Positions 15,481 to 23,309 of a stretch of 64,000 nt of DNA are shown here, one piece after another; positions within the stretch are counted from its first letter, which is position 1, and the number at the start of each line of letters is the position of its first letter. The position numbers and the translations under genes were made by a program. The notes under the pieces are model-generated. The model was not told the DNA's origin. It was given only the letters and a program-made list of their open reading frames with translations, and did no database searches. This DNA comes from Actinomycetota bacterium (GTDB lineage Bacteria; Actinomycetota; Acidimicrobiia; Acidimicrobiales; Ilumatobacteraceae): the NCBI GenBank assembly GCA_963169665.1, contig CAUJET010000056.1, positions 1 to 64,000 of the forward strand, written 5' to 3'.

Positions 15481-15770
15481 GAGGTGGGGCTCCGGTCTGA
15501 TGGGGTGGATGGGGTGGATGGGGTGGACGGGTCGAACGACGTGCCGGTGACGGTCGTGCCGGTGAGCGGTGTGATCGAGACGAGCTCTGCGTTCACCGAA
15601 CCGAGGTGAGCGACGAGTCCGTGCAGGTGGGCGGCGTCGCGGACGACGCCACGCAGGCGGGTGACGCCGCTGTCGGTGCGGTCGAGGACGAAGTCGTCGA
15701 TCATCGGCAGCAGGACACGGGCGCTCACCCGGCCCCGGATGACGATCTCGTAGGTGGTGGGTTCGAGCAC
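15477..15770 (-). CDS. 97-residue actinobacterial protein leading the ABC operon
   Basis: Starting at GTG 15770, the protein begins MLEPTTYEIVIRGRVSARV and contains RLRGVVRDAAHLHGLVAHLG, then a Thr-Pro-Ser repeat tail. Similar short proteins with a YEIxVRG start occur beside ABC or regulator genes in actinobacteria, with no known function. It is coupled to the ATPase by a 4-nt overlap. A 9-bp DNA repeat (three exact copies at 15499-15525) encodes the TPS repeats. The promoter region is shared with the LuxR gene. Confidence 0.65.
   Translation of the reverse strand: MLEPTTYEIVIRGRVSARVLLPMIDDFVLDRTDSGVTRLRGVVRDAAHLHGLVAHLGSVNAELVSITPLTGTTVTGTSFDPSTPSTPSTPSDRSPTS
15499..15525. repeat. 9-bp tandem repeat, three exact copies
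   Basis: GATGGGGTG occurs three times in tandem. It lies within coding sequence and, because the unit is nine bases, copy changes keep the frame and only alter the number of Thr-Pro-Ser triplets at the C-terminus of the 97-residue protein. Confidence 0.9.
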
Positions 15771-15792
15771 ACGATCACGGTCGCGCTGCACC

Positions 15793-15834
15793 GGGTGAGT
15801 ACGCCTCACCCCCTCCCCCACCTCACCCGGGTGA
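15793..15834. promoter_or_regulatory. Palindromic operator candidates between LuxR and ABC genes
   Basis: Two inverted repeats share the half-site GGGTGA: GGGTGAG-N5-CTCACCC (15793-15811) and the 12-bp palindrome TCACCCGGGTGA (15823-15834). They sit in the 95-nt divergent gap between the ABC operon start (15770) and the LuxR start (15866). This is what would be expected if the LuxR protein controls both directions. The binding protein is inferred. Confidence 0.5.
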
Positions 15835-15865
15835 TTCCGGCGGGGACAGGAGTAGGTTTCGACCG

Positions 15866-18064
15866 ATGAGCAGCGATCACGGGGCGTCGATGGCAGCCAC
15901 CAAGCTGCAACCGCCCGCGCTGCCGTTCCGGCTCGTCGCCCGCAGCCGGCTCGCAGAACGTCTCGACGACGGCATGGCGCGCGCGATGCCCCTCGTGCTG
16001 GCGAGTGCACCGGCAGGCTCGGGCAAGTCGACACTGCTCGCCTCGTGGGCGGCCTCCCGAATCGACTCGGTCGCCTGGCTCCAGGTGGACGAGCGCGATG
16101 CCGACCCCGCCCGCTTCTGGGCATCGGTCGTCGCCGCGATCGCGCGGCGCCGTCCCACCGAAGCCGCCGGCGTGGCGCCGATCGTCGCCGGTTCCCAGGG
16201 CGACGACCGCGTGGTGGTCCCTGCGATCGTGAACGCCCTGCTCGATGCCGAGCACCTCGTCGTGGTGCTCGACGACTACCACCTGATCGCCGACCCCGAT
16301 GTGCACCGCGGGGTGGAGCACCTGATCGATCGGTGCCCACCGTCGCTCACCATCGTCATCTCCACCAGGGTCGATCCCCCGTTCCGACTCGGGCGGCTCC
16401 GTGTGCGCGGTCGGGTGTGCGAGGTACGTGCGACCGATCTGCGGTTCGGGAGCGACGAGGCGACATCGCTGCTCGGCCCGGCGGGCGACACACTGGCGCC
16501 GTCGTTGATCGACGACCTGTGCGCTCGCACCGAGGGATGGGCGGCCGGCCTCGTGCTGGCCGGTCTGTCGCTCGAGCGGGCTGCGGACCCTGGCAGGTTC
16601 GTCGAGGACTTCCGCGGCGACGATCAGCTGGTCGCCGGCTATCTCGGCGACGAGTTCCTCGCCAGCCTCACGGCCGAGCAACGCCGCCGTTTGATGGAGA
16701 CATCGGTCCTGCCGCGCCTCACCGGGTCGTTGGTCGATGCCGTGACCGGCGCCGACGACGGCGCGTCGTGGTTGCTCGAGATCGCCGGCGCCAACCAGCT
16801 CGTCGTCCGACTCGACAGCACCGGGGAGTGGTTCCGATACCACCACCTCTTCCACGACCTGCTGTTGCTGGAGGCGCGCCGCACCCTGCCCGACCGGCTC
16901 CCCGAGCTCCAGCGGCGCGCCGCCGAGTGGTTCGAAGCGGCGGGCGATCTGGTGCAGGCCGTCGCCCACCACCTCGCGGCAGGCGACCTCGACGCGGCGC
17001 GGCATCTCATGCGGTTCGTCGGCCCCGACCTGCTCGGGCTCGGCCAGATCCGGACGTTGCGGACCCTGCTCGACGAGTTGACCGCCGACGCTCCCGCGGA
17101 CTCCGTCTGCGCGTTGTTGCTCGGCTGGTGCGAGTACCTCGGTGGCCGGTACGACGAAGCGCAGCGTTGGCTCGACGTGTCCATCGCCGACGCGCCCTCC
17201 GACTTCGACCTGATGCGCATGATGCCGTTGCGGCTCAACGTGGCGGTCGGGAGGGGCGACGTCTCGACAGCGCTCGTCGCGGCTCGCACGGTGATGGAGG
17301 CAGGCGATCTCCCGACGAGACCGAGCGAGCTCGCGAATGCGGTCGGCGTGGCGTTCCTGTGGGCCGGGTTCGAACAGGAGGCCCGCGAGGCGCTGGCCGT
17401 CGCTCTCGATCGCACCGTCGCAGAAGGACGCAACACCGCACACGTGATGTCGTTGGTCGCACTGTCGATCCTCGAGTTCGAGACCGGAGACGCGGCCGCT
17501 GCGCATGCGATGGCGTCACGTGCCGTCGCGGTCGCCGAGTCGTTCGGCGTGGCCGGCTATCACGGCACCGCCCCCGCGTACGCGGTGCTCGCGCGGACTG
17601 CCGCCGATCCCGTCGCCGCACGGGCCGATGCGGAGCGGGGCGTGGCGTTGGCCCGACGGGCGGCCACGATCCTCGGCCACGCGTTCACCCTCGCGGTGTG
17701 CGGCGACACGTTGCTCGATCTCGGCGACGACACCGGCGCGACGATGATCACCGAGGCCCGGTCGGTGCTGGCGGGGTGCCCCGACCCGGGCGTCGCCCGC
17801 CGGGTCCTGCTGCGCATCGAGGGCCGGCACCGGCTCGCGCCCGAGCCCCTGCCGCGTCCGGTCGGGCTGGTCGAGGCGCTCACCGAGCGCGAGCTCGCCG
17901 TGCTCCGCTACCTGCCGAGCACGCTCTCGCAGCGCGACATCGCGTCGGAGCTGTTCGTCTCGCTCAACACGGTGAAGACGCACTGCGCCGCGATCTACCG
18001 CAAGCTCGCCGTCGCGGATCGCGCCGAGGCAGTGCGAACCGCACGCGAACTCGGCCTGCTCTGA
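15866..18064 (+). CDS. MalT-like LuxR-family (LAL) transcriptional activator
   Basis: This 732-residue protein starts with an AAA/STAND-like ATPase: P-loop APAGSGKST near residues 49-57 and VVVLDDYHL as Walker B. A helical TPR-like region follows, then a C-terminal LuxR helix-turn-helix (LTERELAVL, SQRDIASELFVSLNTVKTH). MalT-family proteins are ligand- and ATP-switched activators. It diverges from the ABC/MFS exporter operon across a palindrome-rich gap, so it probably regulates that operon in response to an exported compound. It is shorter than E. coli MalT (901 residues), mainly in the TPR part. Confidence 0.9.
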   Translation: MSSDHGASMAATKLQPPALPFRLVARSRLAERLDDGMARAMPLVLASAPAGSGKSTLLASWAASRIDSVAWLQVDERDADPARFWASVVAAIARRRPTEAAGVAPIVAGSQGDDRVVVPAIVNALLDAEHLVVVLDDYHLIADPDVHRGVEHLIDRCPPSLTIVISTRVDPPFRLGRLRVRGRVCEVRATDLRFGSDEATSLLGPAGDTLAPSLIDDLCARTEGWAAGLVLAGLSLERAADPGRFVEDFRGDDQLVAGYLGDEFLASLTAEQRRRLMETSVLPRLTGSLVDAVTGADDGASWLLEIAGANQLVVRLDSTGEWFRYHHLFHDLLLLEARRTLPDRLPELQRRAAEWFEAAGDLVQAVAHHLAAGDLDAARHLMRFVGPDLLGLGQIRTLRTLLDELTADAPADSVCALLLGWCEYLGGRYDEAQRWLDVSIADAPSDFDLMRMMPLRLNVAVGRGDVSTALVAARTVMEAGDLPTRPSELANAVGVAFLWAGFEQEAREALAVALDRTVAEGRNTAHVMSLVALSILEFETGDAAAAHAMASRAVAVAESFGVAGYHGTAPAYAVLARTAADPVAARADAERGVALARRAATILGHAFTLAVCGDTLLDLGDDTGATMITEARSVLAGCPDPGVARRVLLRIEGRHRLAPEPLPRPVGLVEALTERELAVLRYLPSTLSQRDIASELFVSLNTVKTHCAAIYRKLAVADRAEAVRTARELGLL

Positions 18065-18068
18065 CCCT

Positions 18069-18083
18069 CGGCGCGTTGCGCCG
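18069..18083 (+). terminator. Hairpin after the LuxR gene
   Basis: CGGCGC-GTT-GCGCCG is a perfect 6-bp inverted repeat starting 5 nt after the LuxR stop. It separates that gene from the arsR promoter. No T-tract follows. Confidence 0.5.
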
Positions 18084-18090
18084 ATGCCCG

Positions 18091-18120
18091 TTGATGCATC
18101 AATCCGAATTGATCTATCTT
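18091..18120 (+). promoter_or_regulatory. ArsR-type operator and promoter
   Basis: ATCAA-N6-TTGAT at 18098-18113 matches the usual ArsR/SmtB operator core. It overlaps a second palindrome TTGATGCATCAA at 18091-18102. A -10-like CTATCTT lies at 18114-18120 with the ATG at 18128, so bound repressor would block RNA polymerase. This supports autoregulation of the fused ArsR-ArsC gene. Confidence 0.6.
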
Positions 18121-18127
18121 CGGACCC

Positions 18128-18982
18128 ATGCCCGGCCGTCCCATCGCGAGCGACACGACACCACGATCCGACTTCTTCGCGCTCGCCGGTCACCCGGTGC
18201 GGTGGTCGCTGCTGTCGGAGTTGGCACGGAGCGACCGCCAGGTCGACGAACTGGTGGCGGCGACCGGCCGGCCGCAACCGCTCGTCTCCTACCACCTCGG
18301 TCTGCTCAGACGCGCCGGGCTCGTCACCTCGCGACGCAGCAGCCACGACGGCCGGGCGAGCTACTACCGCCTCGACCTCGACGTCTGCGGGCGGGCACTG
18401 TCCGTGTCTGCTGCATCCCTGCACCCAGGGCTTGCAACGGTTCCCGCGACCGCCTCGGCCCCGGTGCAGAGCACCAGCCCATCCGGCCGGCGGCCGCTGG
18501 TGCTGTTCGCGTGCACCGGCAACGGAGCGCGTTCGCAGATCGCCGAGGCTCTCCTGCAGCACGTCGCAGGGGACCGCATCGACGCGATCAGCGGCGGCAG
18601 TCACCCGAAGCCGATCCACCGGGACGCAGTCCGAGTGCTCGCCGCACGCGGCATCGACATCAGCGATCGGTGCTCCAAGCCCTTGTCGCAGTTCGAGGGA
18701 GTGCACGTCGATCTCGTCGTCACGCTGTGCGACAAGGTCCGCGAGGTGTGCCCCGAGTTCCCGACGAGTCGCGCCCGGATCCATTGGAGCCTGCCTGATC
18801 CGAGCACGCTCACCGACCGCCCGACCACGGCGGTGTTCCGCGAGCTCGCCGACGAGATCGGCACACGTGTCCGGTACCTCGTGGCGGACATCGATCGACG
18901 AACCGAAGAGGAGTCCACCCATGACAGACGACACGACCGACGACACACCTCGCGACCCGCGAGCGCGCGTCCCCGAGCATGA
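18128..18982 (+). CDS. ArsR repressor-arsenate reductase (ArsC) fusion
   Basis: This 284-residue fusion has an ArsR-type winged helix (about 15-95; LVSYHLGLLRRAGLV) and a low-molecular-weight phosphatase-fold arsenate reductase (about 122-260). The P-loop is C129-TGNGA-R135. C201 and C208 (VTLCDKVREVCPEF) match the C82/C89 pair of thioredoxin-coupled ArsC, and the catalytic Asp lies in LPDPS. It likely represses its own operon until arsenic is present and reduces arsenate to arsenite; no exporter gene is adjacent. Such fusions are known in actinobacteria. The last 62 nt overlap the VOC gene, giving an Arg/His-rich tail. Confidence 0.88.
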   Translation: MPGRPIASDTTPRSDFFALAGHPVRWSLLSELARSDRQVDELVAATGRPQPLVSYHLGLLRRAGLVTSRRSSHDGRASYYRLDLDVCGRALSVSAASLHPGLATVPATASAPVQSTSPSGRRPLVLFACTGNGARSQIAEALLQHVAGDRIDAISGGSHPKPIHRDAVRVLAARGIDISDRCSKPLSQFEGVHVDLVVTLCDKVREVCPEFPTSRARIHWSLPDPSTLTDRPTTAVFRELADEIGTRVRYLVADIDRRTEEESTHDRRHDRRHTSRPASARPRA

Positions 18983-19358
18983 ACTCGCGAGCGTTCGATA
19001 CATCGTCGACGACGTCGCCGCCTCGGTCGCCTTCTACTGCGACCGCCTCGGCTTCACCGTGGCGACGAACTTCCCGCCCGCCTTCGCCGACGTCACCCGC
19101 GGACACCTGCGCCTGCTGCTGAGCGGCCCCGCGAGCTCGGGGGCGAGGGCCCTGCCCGACGGCCGCCAGCCCGTCGCGGGCGGGTGGAACCGCATCCACC
19201 TCGTGGTCGACGACCTCGGAGCGGAGGTGGCCCGGCTGACCGCTGACGGCGTGTCGTTCCGGAGCGAGATCATCTCCGGTCCGGGCGGGCAGCAGGTCGT
19301 GGTCGACGATCCGTCCGGCAACCCGGTCGAGCTCTTCCAGCCGGCGACGCGTCACTGA
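18921..19358 (+). CDS. VOC (glyoxalase/bleomycin-resistance) superfamily protein
   Basis: This 145-residue protein starts at ATG 18921 with GAGGAG 7 nt upstream, inside the end of the ArsR-ArsC gene. It shows a single VOC module: VRYIVDDVAASVAFYCDRLGF, then NRIHLVVDDL and the C-terminal DPSGNPVELFQP, where E is a typical metal ligand. VOC genes often sit in arsenic loci, but the vicinal cysteine pair of the C-As lyase ArsI is not seen, so a different role is likely. It may be a dioxygenase, glyoxalase or binding protein. Confidence 0.8.
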   Translation: MTDDTTDDTPRDPRARVPEHELASVRYIVDDVAASVAFYCDRLGFTVATNFPPAFADVTRGHLRLLLSGPASSGARALPDGRQPVAGGWNRIHLVVDDLGAEVARLTADGVSFRSEIISGPGGQQVVVDDPSGNPVELFQPATRH

Positions 19359-19471
19359 CCTCACCGCATCGACGTTCGCGAAATCGGCCGGGCGACAGCC
19401 ACCGCTGCTGCAACACTCGCCGACGCGGGCGATCGGTGCGCGACCACGGCGGGACGACGAAGGGACCACGG

Positions 19472-19810
19472 ATGGACGAGGTGAGACGAGATCACGACGG
19501 TGAGCTGTGCGGACACGTCGTCCAGCGTGACGACAGCTGGTGCGCGCTCGCGGTGTTCGGCTCGGCGCTCGGCCGCCACGACGACCGGGAAGCTGCGGTG
19601 GAGCAGGTCCTCACCGAGGGGTTGGCGTGTCTGGCCGAGCGCTGGACGCTGCGCGACGGCTCGACCGGCGACGAGCAGATCGTGTGCATCCAGGAGGCGA
19701 ATCCCGCCTCGGTCACGCTCGCGCTCGACTACTACTCGATGCCCGGCGTGCCGACGCTCACGGTCACCAGGGACGAGCTCGACTCAGGCCGCTGGCAGCT
19801 GTTGCGCTGA
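19472..19810 (+). CDS. 112-residue hypothetical protein
   Basis: Starting at ATG 19472 with GAAGGGA upstream, the protein is acidic and soluble, with an LCGHVVQRDDSWCALAVFG opening and a helix rich in Glu. No domain is recognised and no signal or membrane segment is present. It follows the VOC gene by 113 nt on the same strand and converges with the small membrane protein gene at 19830. Confidence 0.5.
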   Translation: MDEVRRDHDGELCGHVVQRDDSWCALAVFGSALGRHDDREAAVEQVLTEGLACLAERWTLRDGSTGDEQIVCIQEANPASVTLALDYYSMPGVPTLTVTRDELDSGRWQLLR

Positions 19811-19829
19811 CGCGAGCGCCTCCGGCCGT

Positions 19830-20096
19830 TCACATCACCTGACCGTCGTCGGCCCCCTCGGCGCTCGGACCCGGAGCCGGCCGCCCTCGTCCGGCGACGC
19901 CGTCGGCTTCCGCACCCGGACCTGCGGGCCGATCGTTCGTATCGCCGAAGAAGGCCGCCGAACCCGCACGATTCCCGGCCTCGCCCTGGGATCCGAGATG
20001 AGTCGAGGCTGATTCCGGATGGCGGTCGTTGAGGACGAACCACATCAGGAGTCCGACGACGGCAACGACGGCGATCGAGATGATGACGATGTGCAT
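19830..20096 (-). CDS. Small single-pass membrane protein, hypothetical
   Basis: This 88-residue protein has one strong N-terminal helix (MHIVIISIAVVAVVGLLMWF) and a hydrophilic Gly/Pro/Ala-rich tail, so it is probably a membrane-anchored peptide with the tail on one side. An ATG at 20120 would add eight residues. No family is recognised, and the low-complexity tail could also mean a spurious frame. Confidence 0.4.
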   Translation of the reverse strand: MHIVIISIAVVAVVGLLMWFVLNDRHPESASTHLGSQGEAGNRAGSAAFFGDTNDRPAGPGAEADGVAGRGRPAPGPSAEGADDGQVM

Positions 20097-20168
20097 GGCC
20101 GCGTGTACCCGAGGTGTCACGCGCCGACACGCACCGTGGGTCGGATGTCAAGCCCCGGACCACCACGG

Positions 20169-20186
20169 CTACTGCGTTCGCAGTAG
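20169..20186. promoter_or_regulatory. 18-bp palindrome before the ABC exporter operon
   Basis: CTACTGCG-TT-CGCAGTAG is a perfect inverted repeat with an 8-bp arm, 57 nt upstream of the ATPase start at 20244. Its AT-containing arms and position fit an operator for a dimeric regulator such as a TetR or PadR protein. No such gene lies beside it; the encoded NarL-type regulator is one candidate. Confidence 0.45.
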
Positions 20187-20243
20187 TCGACGAGCCTGCG
20201 CGCGGAGGATTCGCTCGACGGCCGATCGGTTCACGATGGGTGC

Positions 20244-21212
20244 ATGATCCACGTCGAACACCTGACCAAGACCTACGGGTCGACACGAGCGGTCGACGAC
20301 CTCTCGTTCGCAGTACGGCCGGGCATCGTCACCGGCTTCCTCGGGCCGAACGGCGCCGGCAAGTCGACCACGATGCGCATGATCCTCGGCCTCGACCGGC
20401 CGACCTCGGGCCGTGCGACCGTGAACGGCAAGGTGCTGGCCGACCACCCGGCACCACTCACCCAGATCGGCTCGCTGCTCGAGGCCAAGGCCATCCACCC
20501 GAAGCGCTCCGCCCGCAACCACCTCCGGGCCCTCGCCGCGACCACCGGCATCGGTGCCCGTCGGGTCGACGAGGTACTCGAGATCGTCGGCCTCGCCGAG
20601 GTCGCCGACCGAGTCGCCGGCGGCTTCTCGCTCGGCATGGGTCAGCGGCTCGGCATCGCCTCCGCACTGCTCGGCGATCCCGAGACGGTGATGCTCGACG
20701 AGCCGGTCAACGGTCTCGACCCCGAGGGCATCCTGTGGATCCGAAACCTGCTGAAGGACCTCGCCGCCGAGGGGCGCACGGTGCTCGTGTCGTCGCACCT
20801 CATGAGCGAGATGGCCCTCACCGCCGAGCAGTTCGTGATCATCGGCCGCGGCCGCCTGATCGTCGACGTCTCGGCAGCCCAGCTCGCCGCCATGTCGTCG
20901 GGCGAACGTGTCTTCGTGCGCACCCCGAGCGGACCGCTGCTGCGCCAGGTGCTCGCCGCCGACGGCGTCGAGGTGACCAACTCGAGCGACGTCGCCGACG
21001 GCTACGAGGTGACCGGCCTCGACAGCGACTCGATCGGTCGGCGAGCGGCCGAGGCCGGGCTCGTGCTGTTCGAGCTCACCCCCACCACCGACACCCTCGA
21101 GTCGACCTTCATGGAACTCACCCAGGACAGCGTGCAGTACCACGCCACGTCCGCCACCCACTCCAACCGCCCCGCCACCACTCCCACGAACACGACCGGA
21201 AAGGCCGCCTGA
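20244..21212 (+). CDS. ABC exporter ATPase subunit
   Basis: This 322-residue ATPase has Walker A GPNGAGKS (about 34-41), signature FSLGMGQR, Walker B VMLDEPVNGLD and His in SSHLM. It belongs to the same drug/lipid-export group as the protein at 14584-15480, sharing the AIHP(K/G)R(S/T)ARNHLR segment. A C-terminal accessory domain and a Thr-rich tail follow. The permease starts 1 nt after its stop, and a two-component system follows. This gene order is typical of antibiotic-sensing (BceAB/LiaRS-like) exporters, which is inference. Confidence 0.93.
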   Translation: MIHVEHLTKTYGSTRAVDDLSFAVRPGIVTGFLGPNGAGKSTTMRMILGLDRPTSGRATVNGKVLADHPAPLTQIGSLLEAKAIHPKRSARNHLRALAATTGIGARRVDEVLEIVGLAEVADRVAGGFSLGMGQRLGIASALLGDPETVMLDEPVNGLDPEGILWIRNLLKDLAAEGRTVLVSSHLMSEMALTAEQFVIIGRGRLIVDVSAAQLAAMSSGERVFVRTPSGPLLRQVLAADGVEVTNSSDVADGYEVTGLDSDSIGRRAAEAGLVLFELTPTTDTLESTFMELTQDSVQYHATSATHSNRPATTPTNTTGKAA

Positions 21213-21213
21213 C

Positions 21214-22056
21214 ATGAGCGTCGCCCTCACCACTCCCCCGCCCACCACCGCCCCTGCTGCGGTCGCCGTCACCGACGAGCGTCGCGTCACCCAACGCTCG
21301 GTGGTCGTCGCCGAGTGGATCAAGTTCCGCTCGGTGCGATCGAACGTGATCGCACTCGCCTCCGCCGGTGTCGTGCTGGTGCTGTTCGGCACCCTGTTCT
21401 CCTCGCTCGCCGGCAGCGGCGAAGCGCTGCCGCCGAACGCCACCGCCGGCACCGACTCGCTCTCGATGAGCTTCGGCGGCATGAACCTCAGCCAGCTCGT
21501 GCTCGGCGTCCTCGGTGCCGTGTTCGTCGCCGGCGAGTACACGACCGGCATGATCCGCACGATGTTCGCCGCCGTCGCCGGACGCGTCTCGATCCTGCGG
21601 GGCAAGGCAGTCGTGCTCGGTGTGTCGAGCTGGATCGTGATGACGATCGCCTCGGTCGCCGTGTTCTTCGCCGGCCAGGCGGTCTATGCAGGCGACGGCG
21701 CGACCTATGCACTCACCGATCCGGGTGTGCTGCGAGCCGTGCTCGGCGGCGGCGTCTACGGCGCCGGGATCGTCCTGATGGGCCTCGCCCTCGGCTTCGT
21801 CCTGCGTTCGACCGCAGCGGCGATCGGCACGCTCGTGGCGACGCTGATGATCGCCCCGGGCCTCGTCGGCCTCCTCCCCGACTCGGTGAGCGAGAGCATC
21901 GGCAAGTACCTACCGAGCAACGCCGGACAGGCCTTCCTCGCCGTCGAACGGAGCGACACCCTGCTGTCGTCGTCGGCCGGGTTCGCGGTGTTCGCCGCCT
22001 GGGCCATCGGCCTGATGGCGGCAGCCGTGATCGTGCTGCGCCGACGGGACGCATGA
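21214..22056 (+). CDS. ABC-2 type exporter permease
   Basis: This 280-residue protein has a Thr/Pro-rich N-terminus, then about six membrane helices, with VVAEWIKFRSVRSN before helix 1 and EYTTGMIRTMFAAVAGR in the loop, the conserved contact region for the ATPase. It is paired with the preceding ATPase and resembles the permease at 13638-14504. Substrate unknown. Its stop is followed by a palindrome (22080-22103) before the kinase gene. Confidence 0.88.
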   Translation: MSVALTTPPPTTAPAAVAVTDERRVTQRSVVVAEWIKFRSVRSNVIALASAGVVLVLFGTLFSSLAGSGEALPPNATAGTDSLSMSFGGMNLSQLVLGVLGAVFVAGEYTTGMIRTMFAAVAGRVSILRGKAVVLGVSSWIVMTIASVAVFFAGQAVYAGDGATYALTDPGVLRAVLGGGVYGAGIVLMGLALGFVLRSTAAAIGTLVATLMIAPGLVGLLPDSVSESIGKYLPSNAGQAFLAVERSDTLLSSSAGFAVFAAWAIGLMAAAVIVLRRRDA

Positions 22057-22079
22057 CACCCACCGGCACCGAGAGATCG

Positions 22080-22103
22080 CCGAAGGTGACAGACCACCTT
22101 CGG
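22080..22103. promoter_or_regulatory. Perfect inverted repeat before the sensor kinase gene
   Basis: CCGAAGGTG-N6-CACCTTCGG has 9-bp arms and lies 13 nt before the kinase GTG at 22116. It may be an operator for the adjacent NarL-type regulator or a hairpin that tunes expression of the kinase relative to the exporter. There is no T-tract, which argues against a simple terminator. Confidence 0.5.
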
Positions 22104-22115
22104 TACCGTGGGGCG

Positions 22116-23309
22116 GTGACCACCACGACGTCGGCGACACCCTCCCGGTCGCAGCGTCGAGCGGTCACCGCCCCGCAGGCGCGTCTGCTCGACGTCGGCG
22201 TCTGGCTCGCCTCGTGCGTGCCGGTGGTGGCCAGTCCGTTCCTCGACCGCAGCGACCTCCGTTGGATCGACGCCGTCGTCGCCCTCGTCGCACTCGTGCT
22301 GTTGCTCCTCCGCCGCCGGTGGCCGATCCCGGCACTCGCCGCCGGCCTCGCGTCAGCCGTGATCGCCACGGCGATCGTCGGCCGCCCGACGGCGATGCTG
22401 CCGGCGACGGTGTTCCTGCTGTACAACGTGGCCGTCGGCACCGATCGTCGGACGACGATCCGTGCGGGCGTGGCGGGCCTCGTCTCGCTCGTCGCCTGCG
22501 TCGTGATCATCGCCTCGAGCGAGATCTTCGGCCCCGAGCTGCTCGCCGGTCTGGCATGGCCGGCCTTGGCGGTGGCCGCGGGAGACGCGGTCCGCAGCCG
22601 ACGTGAAGCCATCGAGGCTGCCGAGGAGCGAGCGGCCCGCGCCGAAGCGACACGCGAGGAGGAGGCACGTCGCCGCGTGGCCGAGGAGCGGCTGCACATC
22701 GCTCGCGAACTCCACGACGTGGTCGCTCACCAGATCGCGGTCATCAACGTGCAGGCCGGCGTGGCCGCACACCTGCTGACCGAACACCCGGAACAGGCGA
22801 TGGAGGCGCTCGGCACGGTCCGCTCGTCGGCCCGTCACGTCCTCGACGAACTGTCCAACATCCTCGGCGTGTTGCGAACCACCGACGACCCCGCCGGCAC
22901 CAGTCCTGCGCCCACGATGGATGACCTGTCGGGCCTGATCGACTCCTACGAGCGGGCCGGCCTGCACGTCACGTTCGACACGAGCGGCGACGACCACCCG
23001 GTGGGCGACACCACCGCCATCGCCATCTACCGAACGGTGCAGGAGGGCCTCACCAACGCACACCGACACGGCGACGGCAACGCGCTGGTGCGACTCGCCC
23101 GACGCCGCCATGAGATCGAGCTCACGATCACCAATCGCATCGGCCGCGGGACGGCGGCAGGGGCCGGTCCCGGCTCGGGGTTCGGCCTCATCGGCATGCG
23201 CGAACGTGTGCACGCGGCCGGCGGCGCGCTCACCGTCGGGGCCGGCCCCGACGGCGTCTTCACCGTCGACGCCCGATTCCCGACCAGTAGCGACCGGGGG
23301 GACGCATGA
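22116..23309 (+). CDS. NarL-type sensor histidine kinase (HisKA_3)
   Basis: This 397-residue kinase has an N-terminal membrane domain of about five short helices (25-150), then a coiled linker with Arg/Glu repeats, the HisKA_3 dimerisation motif with His200 in ARELHDVVAHQ, and an HATPase (NAHRH as the N-box, GFGLIGMRERV as the G-box). It resembles DesK/LiaS-type kinases that lack a large external domain and often sense membrane stress. The GTG start lies 59 nt after the ABC permease. The stop overlaps the response regulator (ATGA). Confidence 0.92.
   Translation: MTTTTSATPSRSQRRAVTAPQARLLDVGVWLASCVPVVASPFLDRSDLRWIDAVVALVALVLLLLRRRWPIPALAAGLASAVIATAIVGRPTAMLPATVFLLYNVAVGTDRRTTIRAGVAGLVSLVACVVIIASSEIFGPELLAGLAWPALAVAAGDAVRSRREAIEAAEERAARAEATREEEARRRVAEERLHIARELHDVVAHQIAVINVQAGVAAHLLTEHPEQAMEALGTVRSSARHVLDELSNILGVLRTTDDPAGTSPAPTMDDLSGLIDSYERAGLHVTFDTSGDDHPVGDTTAIAIYRTVQEGLTNAHRHGDGNALVRLARRRHEIELTITNRIGRGTAAGAGPGSGFGLIGMRERVHAAGGALTVGAGPDGVFTVDARFPTSSDRGDA

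Noticed and set aside
18921..19358. ArsI C-As lyase
   Set aside because: The gene is next to arsR-arsC, but the vicinal cysteine pair that binds organoarsenicals is not present; only one Cys is near the N-terminus.
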